A program made the translations under genes and the position numbers. DNA of 54,778 nucleotides, taken from Staphylococcus petrasii. GTDB lineage: Bacteria; Bacillota; Bacilli; Staphylococcales; Staphylococcaceae. Positions 50,458 to 54,778 of this stretch are shown here, one piece after another. Position 1 is the stretch's first letter. Each line of letters opens with the position of its first letter. Location: the NCBI RefSeq assembly GCF_002902565.1, contig NZ_PPRC01000082.1, positions 1 to 54,778 of the forward strand, written 5' to 3'. The notes beneath the pieces are model-generated. The model did no database searches and had not been told where the DNA came from. It was given only the letters and a program-made list of their open reading frames with translations.

Positions 50458-51762
50458 TTAATTATGTTTCGCCATACGCTTTTCACCAGGTTTAACGAAG
50501 CACATCGCTACAATACTGATTAGTGATGCAACTACTGCTGAGATAAACATAGAAGAATATCCGTAACTTGCTACTAAATATCCTGTTAATGTCGGCGCAA
50601 TCACCGTTGCTGTATTAACGAAGAAATGCGTAATACCACCATATGTACCTGTTTTACTAGGTGCCGTATCAATAATAACAGACCAGTAGACACCGTTTGG
50701 TAAGAAAATAAATGCATTTCCTATCATCATTAATATCATGATAGCTACAATACTATGTGTAAATGGAATGATTAAGAAACAAATCGCCGCACAAATCATC
50801 CCTACTATCGCAAAGTATGAACGTGCTATACGTAAACTGCCCGTTTTTTTACGAAGCCAGTCTGAGATATGTCCTCCAAAATAGATTGTGAAACAAGCAC
50901 CAATCCACGGCACCATACCTAAATACCATAATGAATGAATTTCAAAATGATATTCATCTTGTAAATATTTAGGCGTCCAAGTTAGTATTAAAAAGTTTAC
51001 ATATTGGAAACCAAAATAACCAAACATATTACCTACTAATGTAGGACTTTTAAAGAAATGATACCATTTTTCATTTTTAACATTTTCAGTGTAAACCGTC
51101 TTCTCAACATTTAAACTATGGTCCGTCGCACGAATTTCTTCAAGTTCCTCATGTGAAACACGTTTGTTATCTTCAGGATAATCCGTGAATACAAAAGCCC
51201 AAATGACTACCCATACTAACCCCAGCGCTCCTAAAATAATAAACAGTAATCTCCAACTTGCTACTGTAAGGAAACCAGAAACGATAGGTGCTGTAATTAA
51301 AGCGCCAAGTGGCACACCAATTAATCCTAATGCAGATAGTAAACCACGCTCTTTTGGTGCTGCCCAGTTAGCATTAGTCTTACTAATAATTGAAAAGACC
51401 GGACCTTCTGCCACGCCAAATAATACACGTAATAGACCGAAACCAATAATCGCTGACCCACCAAATAATGCCATACCAAGTTCTCCAGCAAATGCCATTG
51501 CTATTTCAGTAATAGACCATGCCGTTCCAGCAATAATCCAAACAAATTTAGGACCCCTTTTATCTGCCGTTAATCCTCCGATTAATGAACCAAACATGTA
51601 ACCATAACCAAAATATCCTAAAATCTTGCCCCAGGCGATAGTATCAAAGCCATATTCACTGATGATATCTTTCTGTGCATAGGAAATGGCCCCTCTATCG
51701 ATATAATTGATCATCGTCATTACAATAATCATCGCAATAATAAAGTAACGATATTTCTTCAT
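50458..51762 (-). CDS. MFS transporter of the anion:cation symporter family
   Basis: This 434-residue major-facilitator protein has 12 helices and resembles the ACS group (glucarate, galactonate, hexuronate and similar organic anions). Helix 1 has MINYIDRGAISYAQKDI, where N-Y-x-D-R is the ACS signature. The loop 2-3 motif is GGLTADKRGPKFVW, and FGVAEGPVFSIISKTNANWA follows in helix 4-5. The cargo is not known. The start at 51762 follows AAAGGGTGGGG. A perfect cre box lies 58 bases upstream, so carbon catabolite repression by CcpA is likely. Confidence 0.88.
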   Translation of the reverse strand: MKKYRYFIIAMIIVMTMINYIDRGAISYAQKDIISEYGFDTIAWGKILGYFGYGYMFGSLIGGLTADKRGPKFVWIIAGTAWSITEIAMAFAGELGMALFGGSAIIGFGLLRVLFGVAEGPVFSIISKTNANWAAPKERGLLSALGLIGVPLGALITAPIVSGFLTVASWRLLFIILGALGLVWVVIWAFVFTDYPEDNKRVSHEELEEIRATDHSLNVEKTVYTENVKNEKWYHFFKSPTLVGNMFGYFGFQYVNFLILTWTPKYLQDEYHFEIHSLWYLGMVPWIGACFTIYFGGHISDWLRKKTGSLRIARSYFAIVGMICAAICFLIIPFTHSIVAIMILMMIGNAFIFLPNGVYWSVIIDTAPSKTGTYGGITHFFVNTATVIAPTLTGYLVASYGYSSMFISAVVASLISIVAMCFVKPGEKRMAKHN

Positions 51763-51819
51763 ATAAATCCCCACCCTTTGTCACCAAGTTACTTTACTAT
51801 TTAAGTTTAGCACACTTTG

Positions 51820-51833
51820 TGTAAGCGTTATCA
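51820..51833. promoter_or_regulatory. cre box (CcpA site) upstream of the MFS gene
   Basis: TGTAAGCGTTATCA fits the catabolite-responsive element consensus TGWAARCGYTWNCW at every position. It lies 58 bases upstream of the MFS start, in the expected promoter region of that minus-strand gene, and fits a sugar-acid transporter. Confidence 0.75.
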
Positions 51834-52177
51834 TAATTAAATATTATTATTTATGCCTATTTATATATTTTGGTAATATTTAAATGAATTTGTTTATTTT
51901 ATGTAATGTTTTATTATATTTATCTATGGAAGAGAGTAAAGCTACTACATTAGAAGAATACGATTCCTATTTAAATACAACTTTTGTAAATATTAAAAAC
52001 GTTTTAACCATTTTTTAGAACTAATAGATTAAATGTTAAAAGCCAATTTACTTTTGATAAAAATGATAACTTAATAAATCTATAATTATTATTATTCTTT
52101 TTTCTCAATATAAATATAATTAATTCAAATTGATATGTTATACTTATGTAAATTCTATATTTATTATGAGGTAATGT
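51834..52177. other. AT-rich gap before the glycosyltransferase
   Basis: About 340 bases, mostly A and T. A 30-codon frame at 51926-52018 (MEESKATTLEEYDSYLNTTF and so on) has no ribosome site and may be a gene remnant or chance. The promoter of the glycosyltransferase should be here. I see no other structure. Confidence 0.4.
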
Positions 52178-53668
52178 ATGTATTATTTTGTAGGCTATAA
52201 TTTAGGTAGTAGTATTACTGGCATTGAGAAGGCTATGATCAACAGACTAAAACTATTTAAGGAAAGTGGCAAAAAAGCGAAGTGTTTATTTTTATCATGG
52301 AATAGATTTATTTCAAAGTTTTCGGCTCAATTCATGGAAAAACAAGACTATATCAATATGTATGATTATTTTCAAGAAACAATTAGTACTGTAAAAGTGG
52401 AGCATATTGATTATATTACTTATTGGGAACACGAATGTAATTATACTGTTAAGTACGTGCCAAATTCAAAAGACATTCGCGTTTATGATAAAAATGGTAT
52501 ATTCTTAATGTATGTGAGATTCTTCGATTCACAACGTAAGCAACTAGATTATATAAACTATTTTGATATAAATAGAAGAAAAATTAAAAGAGAGTTTTAT
52601 GATGTTCGTGGCTTTTTAAGTTGTTCTCGTATTCTTACAACAAACCAAGCTGTCTTAACTGAACAATACTTCAATATTAAAGGTGAAATTGTTATTGAAA
52701 AATTTTTTAATATTGAAACTAATGATGTTGAAAGAATTATTTTAAATTATGCTAACAAACAAAGATTTTTCAATGATGAAACCTCACTTCAAGCGTATTT
52801 TTTTGAATCTATTTATCAATATGGCGATCTATTTTTTAGCGATAAGAATATACACACATCACCTGCTTTTAATATAACTAATCCAAATATTCCAGTCATA
52901 GCTGTTTTACATAGTACTCATGTTAAAAATATTGATAAAGTTGCAACATCAAATTATAAAAATGTATATAAAGAACTTTTCAACAATTTAAATCGATTCA
53001 AAGCTATCATTGTATCTACCCATTCTCAAAAAGTTGACGTCTCACAACGTATTAATAATCAAATACCAGTGATTAATATCCCTGTAGGCTTTTCAGAAGA
53101 TCACAAGATTAATGATTCAAAGAAAACCCCACCAAAAAAATTGATTTCTGTCGCAAGATATTCACCAGAAAAACAACTTCATCAACAAATTAAGCTTATT
53201 GATTCATTAAAAGCTGAATTTCCAGAAATACAATTACATTTATACGGATTCGGCTCTGAATATGATAAATTAAAACATCTTATTAAAGAAAAGCATTTAG
53301 AAGAAAATGTATTTTTACGAGGATTTGTTACTGATTTATCAAAAGAATATGAAGATGCTTATTTAGGTATCATTACAAGCAATATGGAAGGATTTTCTTT
53401 AGCTTTATTAGAATGTCAATCATATGGCGTGCCTATTGTGAGTTATGATATTAAGTATGGTCCTAATGAACTAGTTAAAGACCAAGTTAATGGTTATCTA
53501 ATCACTAAAAATGATGAAAACAAACTAACAGAAAAAGTTAGATACCTCTTAAACAATCCTCAAATTCAGCAAAAATTTTCTCAAAAGAGTATATCGTTAG
53601 CTCAACAATACTCAAAAGAAAATATTATTGAAAAATGGGATAACACATTAAGATTTTTAAATACCTAA
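52178..53668 (+). CDS. GT4 glycosyltransferase, Sdg/TarM-like
   Basis: This 496-residue retaining glycosyltransferase of the GT-B fold has an N-terminal beta-rich region (about 1-230, DUF1975-like) with NLGSSITGIEKAMINRLKLF. A C-terminal nucleotide-sugar half has KLISVARYSPEKQLHQQIKL and the E-x7-E motif in NMEGFSLALLECQ. It resembles the poly(glycerol-phosphate) glucosyltransferase homologues that in S. aureus lie beside the sdr genes and glycosylate Ser-Asp repeats (SdgA/SdgB), and TarM, which glycosylates teichoic acid. The acceptor is inferred from position relative to folE2. The start follows GAGGTAATGT. It is convergent with a close paralogue. Confidence 0.82.
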   Translation: MYYFVGYNLGSSITGIEKAMINRLKLFKESGKKAKCLFLSWNRFISKFSAQFMEKQDYINMYDYFQETISTVKVEHIDYITYWEHECNYTVKYVPNSKDIRVYDKNGIFLMYVRFFDSQRKQLDYINYFDINRRKIKREFYDVRGFLSCSRILTTNQAVLTEQYFNIKGEIVIEKFFNIETNDVERIILNYANKQRFFNDETSLQAYFFESIYQYGDLFFSDKNIHTSPAFNITNPNIPVIAVLHSTHVKNIDKVATSNYKNVYKELFNNLNRFKAIIVSTHSQKVDVSQRINNQIPVINIPVGFSEDHKINDSKKTPPKKLISVARYSPEKQLHQQIKLIDSLKAEFPEIQLHLYGFGSEYDKLKHLIKEKHLEENVFLRGFVTDLSKEYEDAYLGIITSNMEGFSLALLECQSYGVPIVSYDIKYGPNELVKDQVNGYLITKNDENKLTEKVRYLLNNPQIQQKFSQKSISLAQQYSKENIIEKWDNTLRFLNT

Positions 53669-53684
53669 ACACTTAATTAATATT

Positions 53685-53726
53685 AAAACAGACTCCCTTC
53701 AATGGAAAAAGGAGTCTGTTTTTACT
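53685..53726. terminator. bidirectional terminator between the glycosyltransferases
   Basis: A perfect 12-bp stem, AAAACAGACTCC (53685-53696) with GGAGTCTGTTTT (53711-53722), has A and T runs on both flanks. It serves the two convergent genes. Confidence 0.88.
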
Positions 53727-54778
53727 AATTAATTGTATTAATTAATTGTTCCCATTTTAAAAATATACTATGGCCTAGATATTTCTCAGTTGATTTAATG
53801 CTATTTTCCGATAATGTTTTCAACAGTTCCTCATCTTGTAATATTTTAATTATTGTCTGAGCCATCATCGTTTCATTACCAGATTCAATTAAATAACCGT
53901 TAACACCATTCTCTATCATCTCACTCGGACCATAATCTACATCGTAACAAATCACTGGTGTTCCTTTTGCTAAAGATTCAAGTATAGCTAGAGCAAATCC
54001 TTCTTTCTTGCTAGTAAAAACCTTTAAATTGGCAGATTCAAGTTGTCTCTCTACATCATTAGAAAATCCATGTAATGTAACATTATTTTCTAATTTATAT
54101 TTTTGTATTATTTCATTTAAGTCATTTATTTGACCACCATGTCCATATATGTCTAGAGTCACATTAGGGATGGCCTTTTTAACCTCACTTATAATTCTAA
54201 TTTGATGTTCTACTTGTTTATCAGGCACTAATCTTGAAATTGAGATTAATTTTTTGTTTTGGAAATTTTTATTGTCTATATTGGCATATGTCATATCTAT
54301 ATATCCGACACTTATATTGTATACAGGAATTTGATAATTTAATAGTTGAGATATATCTTTTTTTGTTTAGCTGTAGAGACAATAATTGCTTCATAATTAT
54401 CTATATAGTTTAAGACATTTGTATAAATGGATTTAACCTTTCCTTGATAGGAATGTGTGCTATGCAAAATTGCTACAAAAGGCATTTTTGCATTCATTTC
54501 ATTAACAATACCACCATGTTCATGCGGTCTATCAATATAATAAATGTCTCCTTTTTCATATAAATCTTTAAAGAAAAATTTCTTCAATTCATTTTCATTA
54601 TTGAATAACAAATCTTTATCTTCTTTCTTAACAATAATTTTGCTTAATTCATTACTTTCAGAATTTGTATCATAAAATTTTTGTATTTTAATAATACCAT
54701 TAGGGGCATGATAATTTTCCATTACAACTTTTTGATTCACATCTAAAATACATGTACAGTTTAAAAACCCCCTAGTAT
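53725..54778 (-). pseudogene. frameshifted, partial GT4 glycosyltransferase paralogue
   Basis: This is the C-terminal two thirds of a glycosyltransferase paralogous to the plus-strand one. The frame is open to the window edge (GFLNCTCILDVNQKVVMENY aligns with GFLSCSRILTTNQAVLTEQY of the paralogue), so the 5' end lies outside. The frame breaks in an A7 tract (T7 on the plus strand, 54358-54364): AAACAAAAAAAGAT reads to a stop after KKIYLNY. With A8 it continues KQKKDISQLLNYQIPVYNIS into the second half, which has LISISRLVPDKQVEHQIRII and the intact E-x7-E in KKEGFALAILE. It may be a phase-variable gene in the off state, a pseudogene or a sequencing error. Confidence 0.8.

Noticed and set aside
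51926-52018. 30-codon frame before the glycosyltransferase
   Set aside because: It has no ribosome site and lies in very AT-rich DNA where short frames are expected by chance.
1-54778. Prophage, insertion sequence, CRISPR array or restriction-modification system
   Set aside because: No integrase, transposase, phage structural gene, regular repeat-spacer array or methylase motif was seen in any reading frame.

Overview
The window is about 55 kb of low-GC Firmicute DNA. Gene content and order match the Staphylococcus chromosome segment running from sarA through argS, the mevalonate kinases, pta, hemQ, ung, pdxK, vraABC, hxlAB, bshB2 and folE2 to the Sdr-type glycosyltransferases. SarA, HypR/MerA and the VraABC set point to Staphylococcus. 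The lar operon, the intergenic repeats and the TetX-like gene suggest a coagulase-negative species rather than S. aureus, but I cannot name it. No tRNA, rRNA, CRISPR array or complete insertion sequence was seen.

Layout. 1-13.9 kb: sarA on the plus strand, then a long minus-strand block with two alpha/beta hydrolases (one apparently without a catalytic triad), a secreted protein, a HAD phosphatase, an iron-complex binding lipoprotein and permease, a DUF805 protein, a MerR/TipA regulator, a DNA glycosylase, argS with a DUF1934 gene, an Excalibur-domain protein and a zinc alcohol dehydrogenase. 14.2-18.5 kb: a plus-strand larA-larE-larB-larC operon for nickel-pincer lactate racemase, with a strongly folded RNA between larA and larE. 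18.6-23 kb: YwhD, an HD phosphohydrolase, a GNAT enzyme, an FMN-type oxidoreductase and an aldo/keto reductase. 23-25.3 kb: hypR-merA (hypochlorite defence) with a clear promoter/operator, then a cold-shock gene. 25.8-32.8 kb: a DUF1450 protein, mvaK1-mvaD-mvaK2 (isoprenoid precursors), pta-lipL (acetate and lipoyl metabolism) and divergent hemQ. 34-41 kb: a two-part ThrE-like exporter, an amino-acid permease, DUF423, YwdI, ung, pdxK and a TetX-like monooxygenase. 42-50 kb: a frameshifted proP, the vraA-vraB-vraC-hotdog operon, hxlA-hxlB, then yojF-bshB2-folE2. 50.4-54.8 kb: an organic-anion MFS transporter under a cre box and two convergent, paralogous glycosyltransferases, the second broken at a homopolymer and cut by the window edge.

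The most unusual material is non-coding. Four intergenic gaps carry nested palindromic elements of about 130-180 bp. Two copies are identical over 137 bp. Two others keep terminal complementarity although their arm sequences differ. Further candidates are the RNA inside the lar operon, an RsaA-like small RNA on the minus strand between hemQ and the ThrE-like genes, and a second possible small RNA with a UCCC loop near 41.6 kb. Functional names rest on motif reading and remembered family knowledge; no database search was run.
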